64,000 bases of DNA from DATAJX01 sp036261915 (GCA_036261915.1 DATAJX010000004.1:155061-219060); one strand, 5' to 3'; positions 44,494 through 53,465 are shown, counted from the stretch's first letter. The notes: generated from the sequence alone by a model not told the origin. A program made the numbers and translations.

Positions 44494-45419
44494 TGCTTGG
44501 TGCCCTCGGGCTCCACATGAATGGTCACCTGCGCGCCGGGGATCTCGGTTGCGATCGCCTGTTCCAGCCTGTCGCAGATGCCGTGCGATTTTTTCACGCT
44601 CATGTTGCCGTTCACCACCAGGTGGAATTCAACGAACGTGATGCGCCCGGCCACGCGGGTTTTCAGGCCGTGGATCTCGCCTGCCCCGGTGCCGCATTGG
44701 GCGGTCACCAGCGCGGTGATCTGGTCTTCCACCCGCTTGCTGGCGGCGCGGTCCATCAGGTTGCTCATGGCATCGCGCATCACGTGCCAGCCCGCCCACA
44801 AAATGTGGGCCGCCACCACACAGGCGATCAGCGGGTCCACAATCGCCCAGCCGGTGTAAAGCGCCAGCCCCAAGCCGATCAGCACGCCCACGCTGGTGCC
44901 CACATCGGTCAGCAGGTGCCAGCCGTCGGCGCTCAGCGCCGGGCTGCCCGCCAGCCTGCCGCGCAGCAATAAAAACGCCGCCCAGCCGCCGTTGAGCAGG
45001 GTGGCCATCATGGTGGTGAACACCACCCAGCCGTTGATCTCGGGCATTTGCGGGGCCAGCAGGCGGGGCAGGGCTTCCCTCAGCACCAGCCCGGCGGCAA
45101 TGGCGATGAACGCGGCCTCGACCATGGCACTGAAATATTCGATCTTGTGGTGGCCGTAGGGGTGGTCGCGGTCGGCAGGGCGGTGGCTGATCTTCAGCGC
45201 CAGCAAAGTTACCCCGGCGGTGATGATGTGCGTGATGCTTTCCAGTACGTCGGAAAACAATGCCACGCTGCCGCTCAGCCACCATGCCGCCAGCTTGAAC
45301 AAAATAACCCCCACCGCCACCAGCAGGCTGATCTGCCCCACCCGTATCACCGCGCGTTCGCTGCCGTGGTCGTGCCTGTGACTGTGCGAATGCTTGTGGC
45401 CGTGGTGGTGTGCGCTCAT
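44490..45419 (-). CDS. Cation diffusion facilitator metal exporter
   Basis: A 309-residue CDF transporter (FieF/ZitB-like), exporting Zn, Fe or similar divalent metals against H+. A His-rich N terminus (MSAHHHGHKHSHSHRHDHGS) is followed by six helices. Metal-site blocks are ALFSDVLESITHIITAG, DRDHPYGHHKIEYFSAMVEA and SADGWHLLTDVGTSVGVL. The C-terminal cytoplasmic domain has HGLKTRVAGRITFVEFHLVV. Its start overlaps the rsmD stop by 4 bp (ATGA), and its stop overlaps the mutL stop. Confidence 0.93.
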   Translation of the reverse strand: MSAHHHGHKHSHSHRHDHGSERAVIRVGQISLLVAVGVILFKLAAWWLSGSVALFSDVLESITHIITAGVTLLALKISHRPADRDHPYGHHKIEYFSAMVEAAFIAIAAGLVLREALPRLLAPQMPEINGWVVFTTMMATLLNGGWAAFLLLRGRLAGSPALSADGWHLLTDVGTSVGVLIGLGLALYTGWAIVDPLIACVVAAHILWAGWHVMRDAMSNLMDRAASKRVEDQITALVTAQCGTGAGEIHGLKTRVAGRITFVEFHLVVNGNMSVKKSHGICDRLEQAIATEIPGAQVTIHVEPEGTKH

Positions 45420-45973
45420 AACTGTCGTCCGATCCCTATTTTCGAAACACCATACGTCCGTTCCAGCGTGTCGGCAAAGCCGGTCCAGTCCAGTGCCTCG
45501 TCGGCGCCCAGTTCCACCACCCACCATGCGCCGGGTTTGCCGATGGCGGCGGCGCGGGCCAGCAGGTCCTGCACCATGCCGCTGTTATAGGGCGGGTCGG
45601 CCAGCACCACGTCGAACGGCGCGGCGGGTGTCCACGTGCGGGCATCGGCCTGCACCACACGCACGGTGATACCTACGCCCAATGTATCTACGTTCTCTTT
45701 GGCCAACGCGGTTTTGGTGTCCACCATCGTTACCTGTGCGGCGCCCCAACTGCAGGCTTCCAGACCCAATGCGCCGCTGCCGCAGCAAATATCGACCACC
45801 GTTTTGCCGGGCATATCGATGCGCGAATTGAGCATGTTGAACACCGACTGGCGCAGCCGCAAACGGGTGGGGCGGGCGGCCTCGTCGGCCGGCAAGGCGA
45901 TCTTTTTACCCTTGAGCGACCCCGCGCTGATGCGGGTCTCGAAGTTACTTGCGGGCTTTTTTGCGGGCGGCAT
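45416..45973 (-). CDS. rsmD: 16S rRNA (guanine966-N2)-methyltransferase RsmD
   Basis: A 185-residue SAM-dependent methyltransferase acting on G966 of 16S rRNA in the assembled small subunit. Features are RISAGSLKGKKIALP, RLRLRQSVFNMLNSRI, VVDICCGSGALGLEACSWGA (SAM-binding motif I) and VVLADPPYNSGMV with the DPPY catalytic motif. It overlaps the pseudouridine synthase gene by 29 bp and the CDF gene by 4 bp, giving a compact operon. Confidence 0.92.
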   Translation of the reverse strand: MPPAKKPASNFETRISAGSLKGKKIALPADEAARPTRLRLRQSVFNMLNSRIDMPGKTVVDICCGSGALGLEACSWGAAQVTMVDTKTALAKENVDTLGVGITVRVVQADARTWTPAAPFDVVLADPPYNSGMVQDLLARAAAIGKPGAWWVVELGADEALDWTGFADTLERTYGVSKIGIGRQL

Positions 45974-46748
45974 ATTCGGCGTTGCCCTGACGGGCGGTCT
46001 TCGCGTTGCTTCGGCTGGCTTCGGTGGCGGCTGCGTTCAGGCTTTCAAGGAATTTCAGCACGCCGGTGCGCGGCACTTCGCCCACTTCGCCGCGCGGGAT
46101 GTTGCCGAGCATGAACGGCCCGTACTGCACCCGCACCAGCCGGTTGACCGGGCAGTTGCAGGCCTCGAGGATCTTGCGCACTTCGCGGTATTTACCTTCG
46201 GTCAGCGTCATGCGGTACCAGCGGTTGCGGCCACCGCTTTCTTTTTCCAATTCGATTTTGGCGGGGCGGAAACGCGTGCCCTCCACCAGAATACCCTTGC
46301 GGATCTCTTCGGCGTTCTTTTCGCTCAGCAAACCCATCACGCGGGCGCGGTACACGCGCTCAAGGCCGGTGCGCGGGCTCATCAGGGTTTGCGCCAGTGC
46401 GCCGTCGGTGGTCAGCAGCAGCAGGCCTTCGGTGGCCATGTCCAGCCTGCCCACGGTCACAATGCGGGGCAGGGCCTTGGGCAGAATATCAAAAATGGTG
46501 GGACGGCCCTGCGGGTCGTCGGTGGTCACCAGGTAGCCCGCCGGCTTATGGTACAAAAACAGGCGCGGCACCGGTGCGGTGTTGGGGTTCATTTTTTTGC
46601 CGTTCACCAGCACTACGTCGCCTTCCAGCACCACGGTGGTCAGGGTCGCCATTTTGCCGTTTACCAGCACCAGCCCTGCCTCCACCAGCCGTTCGGCCTC
46701 GCGGCGGCTCCCCACGCCGGCCTGCTGCAGGTATTTGTTCAATCGCAT
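45945..46748 (-). CDS. rluB: rRNA pseudouridine synthase (RsuA/RluB/E/F family)
   Basis: A 267-residue enzyme. An N-terminal S4 RNA-binding domain (MRLNKYLQQAGVGSRREAER, GLVLVNGK) is followed by the synthase domain with LFLYHKPAGYLVTTDDPQGR, VGRLDMATEGLLLLTTDGAL (catalytic Asp in RLD) and LTEGKYREVRKILEACN. The C-terminal tail is Ala/Arg/Lys-rich. RluB, targeting 23S U2605, is the usual alphaproteobacterial assignment, but RluE/F or RsuA specificity cannot be excluded. Upstream gene of the rsmD-CDF overlap. Confidence 0.88.
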   Translation of the reverse strand: MRLNKYLQQAGVGSRREAERLVEAGLVLVNGKMATLTTVVLEGDVVLVNGKKMNPNTAPVPRLFLYHKPAGYLVTTDDPQGRPTIFDILPKALPRIVTVGRLDMATEGLLLLTTDGALAQTLMSPRTGLERVYRARVMGLLSEKNAEEIRKGILVEGTRFRPAKIELEKESGGRNRWYRMTLTEGKYREVRKILEACNCPVNRLVRVQYGPFMLGNIPRGEVGEVPRTGVLKFLESLNAAATEASRSNAKTARQGNAEYAARKKARK

Positions 46749-46749
46749 G

Positions 46750-47445
46750 CTATTGGGCCGCCTTTACGAACGCTTCGAACAGTTTGCGGTCGGTTTCTTC
46801 GTGGTACATTTCGGGGTGCCACTGCACGCCGATGGCAAATTTTTTGCCCGGCACCTCAATCGCCTCAATGATGCCGTCGGGCGCCTTGCCGCATACCACG
46901 GCCTTGCCAGCCTTCACCACGCCTTCAAAATGGTGACTGTTGGTTTCAATGGTGGCCTGGCCCATGATCTCCCTTAGCAGGGTACCTTTTTTGAGTTTGA
47001 CCTCGTGCGCGCGCTTGTCGAGCGATACCTTGCGGTGCGGCAACGGGTTTTCAACCGTCTGGGTAATCTTCCACGCCAGCCTGCCGCCCATGGCAATGGC
47101 CAGTTCCTGGTAGCCCGCACAAATGGCCAGCAACGGCAGGTCCATCTCCAGCGCGGCCTTAATGAAGGCCATGTCCACATCCACCCGTGGGTGGTTCACC
47201 TCAAGTTTGTGGGGGTCTTCGTACCAGCTGCTGGGGGTGGGGTAGTCGCCGCCGGGAATGACCAATCCTCTGACCAGCTTAAGGTAGCCGTTAGAGCCAT
47301 CGGCCTGCAGCGGCAGACCCACCGGCTGGCCGCCCGCGGCCCATACGGCGTCAAAATAGGCCTGCCGCAAGGCATAATGCGGCCGCTTGCTGAAGCTGCC
47401 GGTTTCCTGCCAATCAAGCGTAATGCCAATTAAAGGACGTTTCAT
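46750..47445 (-). CDS. Class-I glutamine amidotransferase-like hydrolase (PuuD-like, peptidase C26)
   Basis: A 231-residue protein of the gamma-glutamyl-GABA hydrolase group. Features are KRPLIGITLDWQETG, LVIPGGDYPTPSSWYED, the nucleophile elbow LLAICAGYQELAIAMGG, and the His/Glu in IGVQWHPEMYHEE. Relatives release glutamate from gamma-glutamyl compounds in putrescine degradation or act in other pathways. No putrescine genes are nearby. It lies one base upstream of the pseudouridine synthase start and probably heads that operon. Confidence 0.85.
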   Translation of the reverse strand: MKRPLIGITLDWQETGSFSKRPHYALRQAYFDAVWAAGGQPVGLPLQADGSNGYLKLVRGLVIPGGDYPTPSSWYEDPHKLEVNHPRVDVDMAFIKAALEMDLPLLAICAGYQELAIAMGGRLAWKITQTVENPLPHRKVSLDKRAHEVKLKKGTLLREIMGQATIETNSHHFEGVVKAGKAVVCGKAPDGIIEAIEVPGKKFAIGVQWHPEMYHEETDRKLFEAFVKAAQ

Positions 47446-47485
47446 ACCTTGACGTATCGCCCCAAACCGCCGCATTTACAAGGCC

Positions 47486-47935
47486 ATGAATGATAAAAAC
47501 ACCGCCCTGATGCAACGTGCCGTGGCGCTGGCGCAAGCCGTGGCCGCGCGGGGCGAGGTGCCCATCGCCGCCGTCATTGCCAACGCGCAGGGGCAAGTAA
47601 TCGCCGAAGCCGCCAACGAGGTCGAAACCAACGCCAACCCGCTGCACCATGCCGAAATGCTGGCGTTGGCTGCGGCGGTCAAGGCCCACGGCAGCAAGTT
47701 CCTCGAAGGCCACACGCTGGCGGTTACGCTCGAGCCCTGCGCCATGTGCGCGGCGGCGCTGGCGCATGCGCGGGTGGCCACGCTGGTGTTCGGTGCCTAC
47801 GACCCTAAAAGTGGCGGCACGGTTTCCGGCGCGCGGGTGCTTGCCCATAGCCACCACAAGCCCGAAATTATCGGCGGTGTGCTCGAAAATGAATGCGCCC
47901 AATTGCTCAAAACCTTTTTTGCCGAGCGCAGGTAA
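47486..47935 (+). CDS. tadA: tRNA-specific adenosine deaminase TadA
   Basis: A 149-residue deaminase that converts A34 to inosine in tRNA-Arg(ACG). Zn ligands and catalytic Glu are in LHHAEMLAL, with PCAMCAAALAHARVATLVFG supplying the two Cys. Other family blocks are EVPIAAVIA and FGAYDPKSGGTVSG. Its TAA overlaps the ATG of the next gene by one base, so the two are translationally coupled. Confidence 0.92.
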   Translation: MNDKNTALMQRAVALAQAVAARGEVPIAAVIANAQGQVIAEAANEVETNANPLHHAEMLALAAAVKAHGSKFLEGHTLAVTLEPCAMCAAALAHARVATLVFGAYDPKSGGTVSGARVLAHSHHKPEIIGGVLENECAQLLKTFFAERR

Positions 47936-48486
47936 TGTTTGAGAACCAACTCCAGCCGTGGCTGAAAGCCCTGAAATCCGGCCAGGTGGCCGCCGCACCG
48001 GCCGAAGGCGTGTACGGTTATGTGGCCGACCCGTTCGATGGCGGCGCGCTGGAAAAACTGCTGGCGCTCAAGCAGCGCAGCCCGTCCAAGGGGCTCATCG
48101 TGCTTATTCCCAACCTCGAAAACCTCAACCACCTGTGCCCGCGCAACCTGCCGGTGGCGGCGCAGATCGCGGTGTCGGCCTATTGGGGCGGGGCGCAAAG
48201 TTCGCCGGTCACGCTCATTCTGCCCGCGCTCAAATCGCTGCCCGAAACGCTCACCGGCGGCAAGGGCACGGTGGCGGTGCGCTGCCCGGCCATGCCTTAC
48301 ATGCAGGAATATTTGCAGGCGTGGGGCGGCCCGCTGGTGAGCACCTCGCTGAATATATCGGGCGAAGCGCCCGCCACCAGTGCCTCGCAAGTTCCGCAGG
48401 GCATCGCGGCGCTCACGCTGCCGCAACCGCTTTCCGGTATGCCCAGCCGTATCTTCGATACGCAAACCAACAGCTGGTTGCGCTAA
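47935..48486 (+). CDS. Sua5/YciO/YrdC family protein (TsaC-like)
   Basis: A 183-residue protein of the YrdC fold, which makes threonylcarbamoyl-AMP for tRNA t6A in TsaC/Sua5. Features are VAAAPAEGVYGYVADPFDGG, LLALKQRSPSKGLIVLIP (normally K-R-x-x-x-K-P), VTLILPAL, GTVAVRCPAMPYMQEYL and GPLVSTSLNISGEAPA. It begins at the tadA stop. Short TsaC-type proteins of this length are usual, but a YciO-like paralogue cannot be excluded. Confidence 0.8.
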   Translation: MFENQLQPWLKALKSGQVAAAPAEGVYGYVADPFDGGALEKLLALKQRSPSKGLIVLIPNLENLNHLCPRNLPVAAQIAVSAYWGGAQSSPVTLILPALKSLPETLTGGKGTVAVRCPAMPYMQEYLQAWGGPLVSTSLNISGEAPATSASQVPQGIAALTLPQPLSGMPSRIFDTQTNSWLR

Positions 48487-48514
48487 AAAAACGGCCCCGC
48501 AGGGCCGTTTTTTG
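48485..48514. terminator. Bidirectional terminator
   Basis: The stem AAAACGGCCC / GGGCCGTTTT around CGCA, with A7 and T6 flanks, lies between the convergent tsaC-like gene and greA. Confidence 0.8.
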
Positions 48515-48523
48515 TGGGCTGGA

Positions 48524-49009
48524 TTAAACGCTGAACGCCTTGAACTCCACCGCCACAATTTCAAACCCGCGCTTGCCGCCGGGGGTTTGCACGGTCACTT
48601 CGTCGCCGGCGGTCTTGCCCAGCAACGCACGGCCCACCGGGCTGGTGGTGCTAATCAGGTTCTTGTCGCTGTCGGCTTCGTCGGGGCCCACCAGAATGTA
48701 GGTGATCTCCTTGTCGGTATCCACGTCGGCCAGCTTCACCGTGGCGCCCAGCACAATGCGGTCGCCCTTCTGCTGGCGGGGGTCGAACACCTCGGCGCGG
48801 GCCAGCTTGTTCTCCAGCTCGGCAATACGGCCTTCAATGAAGCCCTGTTTTTCCTTCGCCGCGTGGTATTCGGCGTTTTCGCTCAGGTCACCGTGGCCGC
48901 GCGCCTCGCTGATGGCCGCGATGATATTGGGCCGTTCCACCCCGGTCAGGTTCTTGAGTTCGGCGGTCAGTTTTTCAAAGCCGAAAACAGTAAGTGGCAC
49001 GCGCTCCAT
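48524..49009 (-). CDS. greA: Transcription elongation factor GreA
   Basis: A 161-residue factor that stimulates RNA cleavage in backtracked RNA polymerase. The start at 49009 opens MERVPLTVFGFEKLTAELKN. The N-terminal coiled coil carries the acidic tip in ARGHGDLSENAEYHAAKEKQ. The C-terminal FKBP-like part has GRALLGKTAGDEVTVQTPGG. The frame runs further upstream, but that part has no GreA similarity. Confidence 0.96.
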   Translation of the reverse strand: MERVPLTVFGFEKLTAELKNLTGVERPNIIAAISEARGHGDLSENAEYHAAKEKQGFIEGRIAELENKLARAEVFDPRQQKGDRIVLGATVKLADVDTDKEITYILVGPDEADSDKNLISTTSPVGRALLGKTAGDEVTVQTPGGKRGFEIVAVEFKAFSV

Positions 49010-49102
49010 GGCGTTTTTCCTTTCCTCTATTAACAATTCCGATGATTTCCCCCGGAAATACCTGCTAATTATATAGCACAACCCGCGCGGGCAACAAGTA
49101 TG

Positions 49103-49477
49103 CTAGATGAGCCTGAAAACCGCCATGCCGCCCACCAGCGCCAGCAGGCCCAGTGCCACGCTGGCCGCCATATAACCGGCGGCCAAGGCGCCTTCGCCGC
49201 GCTGCCACAGCGTCAGCGCGTCAAGGCTGAAGGCCGAAAAAGTGGTATAGCCGCCCAGCACGCCGGTCACCAGCGCCAGGCGCCACAGTTCCGAAAGGTG
49301 CCCGCGCGCGGCCAGCCAGCCGGTCAGCAACCCCAGCACGCCGCAACCGATCACGTTCACCGCCAGCGTGCCCCACGGAAAACCAAGGCCCAGGCGCTGC
49401 GCCACGCCGTTGCTCACCAGCCAGCGCAACACGCTGCCCGCGCCGCCGCCCACAAAAATAGCCAATGCCGTTTGCAT
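49103..49477 (-). CDS. crcB: Fluoride ion channel CrcB/Fluc
   Basis: A 124-residue, four-helix membrane protein that exports fluoride as a dual-topology dimer. Family blocks are FVGGGAGSVLRWLVSNG, FPWGTLAVNVIGCGVLGLLT with the conserved Asn, and TGVLGGYTTFSAFSLDALTL with GxxGGxTTFSTF-type signature. No fluoride riboswitch was recognised in the 20 bp before it; the upstream region is shared with the divergent dnaG. Confidence 0.93.
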   Translation of the reverse strand: MQTALAIFVGGGAGSVLRWLVSNGVAQRLGLGFPWGTLAVNVIGCGVLGLLTGWLAARGHLSELWRLALVTGVLGGYTTFSAFSLDALTLWQRGEGALAAGYMAASVALGLLALVGGMAVFRLI

Positions 49478-49540
49478 GCGGGCATTCTATACCGCGCCGC
49501 CGCTATCGGCTATAGTGGGGGCAGGGGAGTGTTGAACAGG

Positions 49541-51307
49541 GTGAAGTATCCGCCGCAAATTCTCGACAGCATCAAGGCCAGGGTCAACCTGGTCGAAGAG
49601 GTGCGCAAAGTCGTCCCCGAGATCAAAAAAAAGGGGCGCCACTGGTGGGCCAATTGCCCTTTCCATGGCGAAAAAACGCCCAGCTTCCACGTGCGCGACG
49701 AAGGCAATTATTACTGCTTCGGCTGCGGCGCCAGCGGCGACGTGTTCACCTTCACCATGGAAACGCAGGGGCTGACGTTCACCGACACCATCAAAAAACT
49801 GGCGCAGCAGTCTGGGGTCAAGCTGCCCGAGCCCGAGCGCCGCGACCCCGCGCACGAAGAACAGCGCCAAAGCGGCTACAAAGCGCTCGAGCGCGCCACT
49901 GCCTTCTTCATCCGTAACCTCGACCCCGTGGGCCGCCAGTACCTGCACGGCCGAGGGCTATCCGACACCACCATCGCCGATTTCCAGCTGGGCTATGCGC
50001 CCGACGCCTGGAACGACCTGCGCGACGCGTTGCTGAACGAAGGCTTCAAGCCCGACCTGCTGAAAACCGCGGGCCTCACGCGCGAATCAAGCAAGGGCAA
50101 AGGCGATTACGACTTTTTCCGCAACCGCGTGATGTTCCCCATCGAGGATACCTCCGGCCGCGTGGTGGCCTTCGGCGGCCGGGTGATGGATAAATCCGAG
50201 CCCAAATACCTCAATTCGGGCGAAACGCCGTTCTTTTCCAAATCGCACACGCTGTTCAACCTGCATCGCGCGCGGCCCGACATCCGCAAGGGCGGCAATG
50301 CGCTGCTGGTCGAGGGCTACCTCGACGTCATCGCGCTGTGGCAGGCCGGGCTTAAAACCGCCGTGGCGCCCATGGGCACGGCGGTCACCGCCGACCAGTT
50401 GCTGTTGCTGTGGCAGGCCGCCCCCACCATCACCGTCTGCCTCGACGGCGACAGCGCGGGCCGCGCCGCCGCCCGCCGGGTGTCGATGCTGGCGCTGCCG
50501 GTGCTCGAACCCAACCGCAAGCTGCAGTTTTTATGGCTGCCCGAGGGTGACGACCCCGACACGCTGGTGCGCAAAGACGGCCTGACCGCCTTCACCCGCC
50601 TGCTGGGCCAGCCCGCCAGCCTCGAGCAGGTGCTGTGGCACAATTTAACCGCCGGGGTCGACCTTGCCAGCCCCGACAGCCGCGCGGTGGTCGAAAGCGA
50701 GATGGGCCGCATGCTCGCATCCATTCGCGACAACATTGTGCGCAAAAGCTACACCGATGCGCTGCGAAACCGCCTGTTTTCCGCCACCCGTGCGACCAAA
50801 ACCGGCGGTAAAACAGCACCCAAATTCGGCGCTGAGGCCATGATGCAGGGCGCCAAAACCCAGGCCCCCGCCGCCTACCGCCCGCCGGTGGCCGCCCACC
50901 CGGCCCTGCGCCGCCTGCTGGCGGTGTTGACACGCTACCCGCAGCTGCTTCCGCAAGTAGATGAAATCATTGGTCAAATCGACATACCCGCAGGCGAGTT
51001 GCGCGAGCTGACGCAAGCCCTGTTGCGGCTCTACATGCAGGGCGCCGACCTCGAAAAAGTGAGCGCCGACCTGCTGGCCGGGCCGCACAGCGCCACCGTT
51101 ACCGCCCTGTGGCGCGAGCAGGGGGTGGAAAATGCCGACGAAGAACCCGCCAATATCCTCAATGGTTTAGTGGGTTATTTCCAGGGCGCCGACCGCGACC
51201 GCGAGGTGGCCGGCGATGTGGCCCGCCAACTGAGTCAGGGCGGCCTTTCCGAGCAGGATTGGCACCGCTTCAAGGCCGGCCACCGGGCCAACAAAACCGT
51301 GCAATAA
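49541..51307 (+). CDS. dnaG: DNA primase DnaG
   Basis: A 588-residue primase that makes RNA primers at the replication fork. The zinc finger is CPFHGEKTPSFHV ... YYCFGCGASGDVF (about residues 38-65). The catalytic core shows FRNRVMFPIEDTSGRVVAFG, GGRVMDKSEPKYLNSGETPF, and the TOPRIM blocks LLVEGYLDVIAL and CLDGDSAGRAAARR. The start is uncertain: GTG 49541 matches the usual N terminus (KYPPQILDSIKARVNLVEEV), while GTG 49529 and TTG 49532 are in frame and closer to AGGGGA. rpoD follows, as in many bacteria. Confidence 0.95.
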   Translation: MKYPPQILDSIKARVNLVEEVRKVVPEIKKKGRHWWANCPFHGEKTPSFHVRDEGNYYCFGCGASGDVFTFTMETQGLTFTDTIKKLAQQSGVKLPEPERRDPAHEEQRQSGYKALERATAFFIRNLDPVGRQYLHGRGLSDTTIADFQLGYAPDAWNDLRDALLNEGFKPDLLKTAGLTRESSKGKGDYDFFRNRVMFPIEDTSGRVVAFGGRVMDKSEPKYLNSGETPFFSKSHTLFNLHRARPDIRKGGNALLVEGYLDVIALWQAGLKTAVAPMGTAVTADQLLLLWQAAPTITVCLDGDSAGRAAARRVSMLALPVLEPNRKLQFLWLPEGDDPDTLVRKDGLTAFTRLLGQPASLEQVLWHNLTAGVDLASPDSRAVVESEMGRMLASIRDNIVRKSYTDALRNRLFSATRATKTGGKTAPKFGAEAMMQGAKTQAPAAYRPPVAAHPALRRLLAVLTRYPQLLPQVDEIIGQIDIPAGELRELTQALLRLYMQGADLEKVSADLLAGPHSATVTALWREQGVENADEEPANILNGLVGYFQGADRDREVAGDVARQLSQGGLSEQDWHRFKAGHRANKTVQ

Positions 51308-51349
51308 TCAATATTTTATAGCTATTTGCAAAACTTCTTTCATTAACGG

Positions 51350-51380
51350 CTTGACACTCGGCTGTGGTAGTTCCATTTAC
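51350..51380 (+). promoter_or_regulatory. rpoD promoter, TTGACA with possible heat-shock character
   Basis: CTTGACA near 51350, then TTCCATTTA about 15 bases on. This resembles the heat-shock sigma-32 pattern (CTTGAAA, spacer, CCCCATNT) as well as a weak sigma-70 promoter. Confidence 0.35.
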
Positions 51381-51401
51381 CCCTACTGAAAGGACTATCT
51401 G

Positions 51402-53456
51402 ATGCCCGCACCCCAATCCCGCCCCGCCGCCGAAGAAACCGTTGTTTTAGAAGAAGAAATTCTGGCTGCCGACCTGTCGGAAGATGAGTCTCCGGTAGCC
51501 GAGGCTCCTGAAGCCACGACCAGCGACGACGATGACGAGGACGATACCGAAGTTGCGGTGATGGTCAGCACCGGTTCGGCTGCGCCCAAAAGCGCCAGCG
51601 AAGACGGCGACGCCGACATCATGGCCGCCCACCCCAGCTTTTTCGGCAATGCCAACAAGGAAATCAAGGTCCAGCCCGCCAACGCGGTCGCCGACGATTA
51701 CGGCCGTACCGATGACCCGGTGCGCATGTACCTGCGCGAAATGGGCAGCGTTGAACTGCTCACCCGCGAAGGCGAAGTCGAACTGGCCAAGCGCATCGAA
51801 GCCGGTAAGCTCAAGCTGAACGATGGCCTGTTCAGCTGTCTCTGGAGCTACAGCAAACTGCTCGAATGGTTTGGCCTGGTGCAGCAGCAAAAGCGCTTTT
51901 TGCGCGATATCGTCGACCTGGCGACCGCGCTCGGGCCCTCCCACGCCGAATTCAACAAGGTTGAAGGCGAAGGTGAAGGCGACGAAAACGAAGAAACCCG
52001 CCCCGATGCCGTAGCCATGGCCGACCTGGGCAGCGGCGACGATGACACCCCGCAACCGAAGGAAGCCGCCGAAGAGGGCGCCGAAGGCGCTGAAGGCGGC
52101 GAAGGCACCGGCGACGAAGACGAAGAAGACGGCATCATTTCGCTGGCCGCCATGGAAGCGCAGCTGATGCCGCGCCTGACCGAAGCTTTCGGCCGCCTGG
52201 AACCCTTGCACAAAAAGCTGGTGAAGCTGAACGAGAAGCGTTTTGAAGACCCCAGCGAAAAGAACGACAAGGCGCACGCCAAGCTCATCGCCGAAATGAA
52301 GAACGTGGTCCGCGAAATCCCGCTGACCAACGCCCGTGTCGACGAACTGATGCAGCAACTGTTCGCCACCGCGCGCGAACTGACGCGCAAAGAGGGCGAA
52401 GTGCTGAAGCTGGCCGCCGCCTCTGGCGTCAACCGCATCGAGTTCCTTGAAGAATGGCCGGGCCACGAGATCGACGACGCCTGGCTGGCCGCCAAAGCCA
52501 AGGCCAAGCCCAAGGCCGCGGCCGAACCCGCCAAGCCCGCCAAAAAGGGCGCCAAGGCCGCCAAGGCGCCCGCTGCCCCGGCCGTGAACCCCTGGGCCAC
52601 TTTTGCGGCTAAAAAGAAGGAGATCGCCCAGCTGCGCTTCGACATGTTCAGCCTGACCATGCCCTATGGCCTGAACCCCACCGAGTTCAAGCAAATGGTC
52701 AGCACCACCCGCAAGGGCGAGCGCGAAGCCAGCGTGGCCAAAAAGGAAATGGTCGAAGCCAATCTGCGCCTCGTCATCTCCATTGCCAAAAAGTACGTGA
52801 ACCGCGGCCTGCAGTTCCTCGACCTGATCCAGGAAGGAAACATCGGTTTGATGAAGGCGGTCGATAAGTTCGAGTACCGCCGTGGCTACAAGTTCAGCAC
52901 CTATGCCACGTGGTGGATCCGTCAGGCCATCACCCGCAGCATTGCCGACCAGGCCCGCACCATCCGTATTCCGGTGCACATGATCGAAACCATCAACAAG
53001 ATCAACCGCACCCAGCGGCAGATGATGAACGAGCTGGGCCGCGAACCCACGCCCGAAGAGCTGGCCAAAAAGCTCAACATGCCGGTCGATAAGGTCCGCA
53101 AGGTGCAAAAGATCGCCAAAGAGCCTATCAGCCTCGAAGCCCCGGTGGGTGACGAAGAGGATTCGACCCTCGGCGACTTCATCGAAGACACCAACGCCGT
53201 GATGCCGCTGGATGCCGCCATCCACACCAGCATGCGCGACAGCGTGACCGAAATCCTCGCCACGCTTACTCCTCGTGAGGAACGCGTGCTGCGCATGCGC
53301 TTCGGCATTGCCATGAGCACCGACCACACGCTGGAAGAAGTGGGCCAGCAGTTCAACGTGACGCGTGAGCGTATCCGCCAGATCGAAGCGAAAGCCCTCA
53401 AAAAGCTGCGCCACCCGGCCCGCGCCCGCACCATCAAGAGCTACTCGGAAAACTAG
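51402..53456 (+). CDS. rpoD: RNA polymerase primary sigma factor RpoD
   Basis: A 684-residue sigma-70. The N-terminal about 75 residues are very acidic (SDDDDEDDTEVAV). Region 1.2 is at about 105 (DDPVRMYLREMGSVELLTRE), followed by the non-conserved region. Region 2 begins near 450: EANLRLVISIAKKYVNRGLQ, FLDLIQEGNIGLMKAVDKFE, YKFSTYATWWIRQAITRSIA. Region 3 has INRTQRQMMNELGREPTPEE, and region 4.2 TLEEVGQQFNVTRERIRQIE. A Lys/Ala/Pro-rich insert at about 363-400 in the non-conserved region is unusual. The start at 51402 is an ATG after GAAAGGA. Confidence 0.97.
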   Translation: MPAPQSRPAAEETVVLEEEILAADLSEDESPVAEAPEATTSDDDDEDDTEVAVMVSTGSAAPKSASEDGDADIMAAHPSFFGNANKEIKVQPANAVADDYGRTDDPVRMYLREMGSVELLTREGEVELAKRIEAGKLKLNDGLFSCLWSYSKLLEWFGLVQQQKRFLRDIVDLATALGPSHAEFNKVEGEGEGDENEETRPDAVAMADLGSGDDDTPQPKEAAEEGAEGAEGGEGTGDEDEEDGIISLAAMEAQLMPRLTEAFGRLEPLHKKLVKLNEKRFEDPSEKNDKAHAKLIAEMKNVVREIPLTNARVDELMQQLFATARELTRKEGEVLKLAAASGVNRIEFLEEWPGHEIDDAWLAAKAKAKPKAAAEPAKPAKKGAKAAKAPAAPAVNPWATFAAKKKEIAQLRFDMFSLTMPYGLNPTEFKQMVSTTRKGEREASVAKKEMVEANLRLVISIAKKYVNRGLQFLDLIQEGNIGLMKAVDKFEYRRGYKFSTYATWWIRQAITRSIADQARTIRIPVHMIETINKINRTQRQMMNELGREPTPEELAKKLNMPVDKVRKVQKIAKEPISLEAPVGDEEDSTLGDFIEDTNAVMPLDAAIHTSMRDSVTEILATLTPREERVLRMRFGIAMSTDHTLEEVGQQFNVTRERIRQIEAKALKKLRHPARARTIKSYSEN

Positions 53457-53465
53457 TCTTTCCGG

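Noticed and set aside
51447..53414. A 655-codon open frame antisense to rpoD
   Set aside because: Same GC-driven shadow effect; rpoD is certain.
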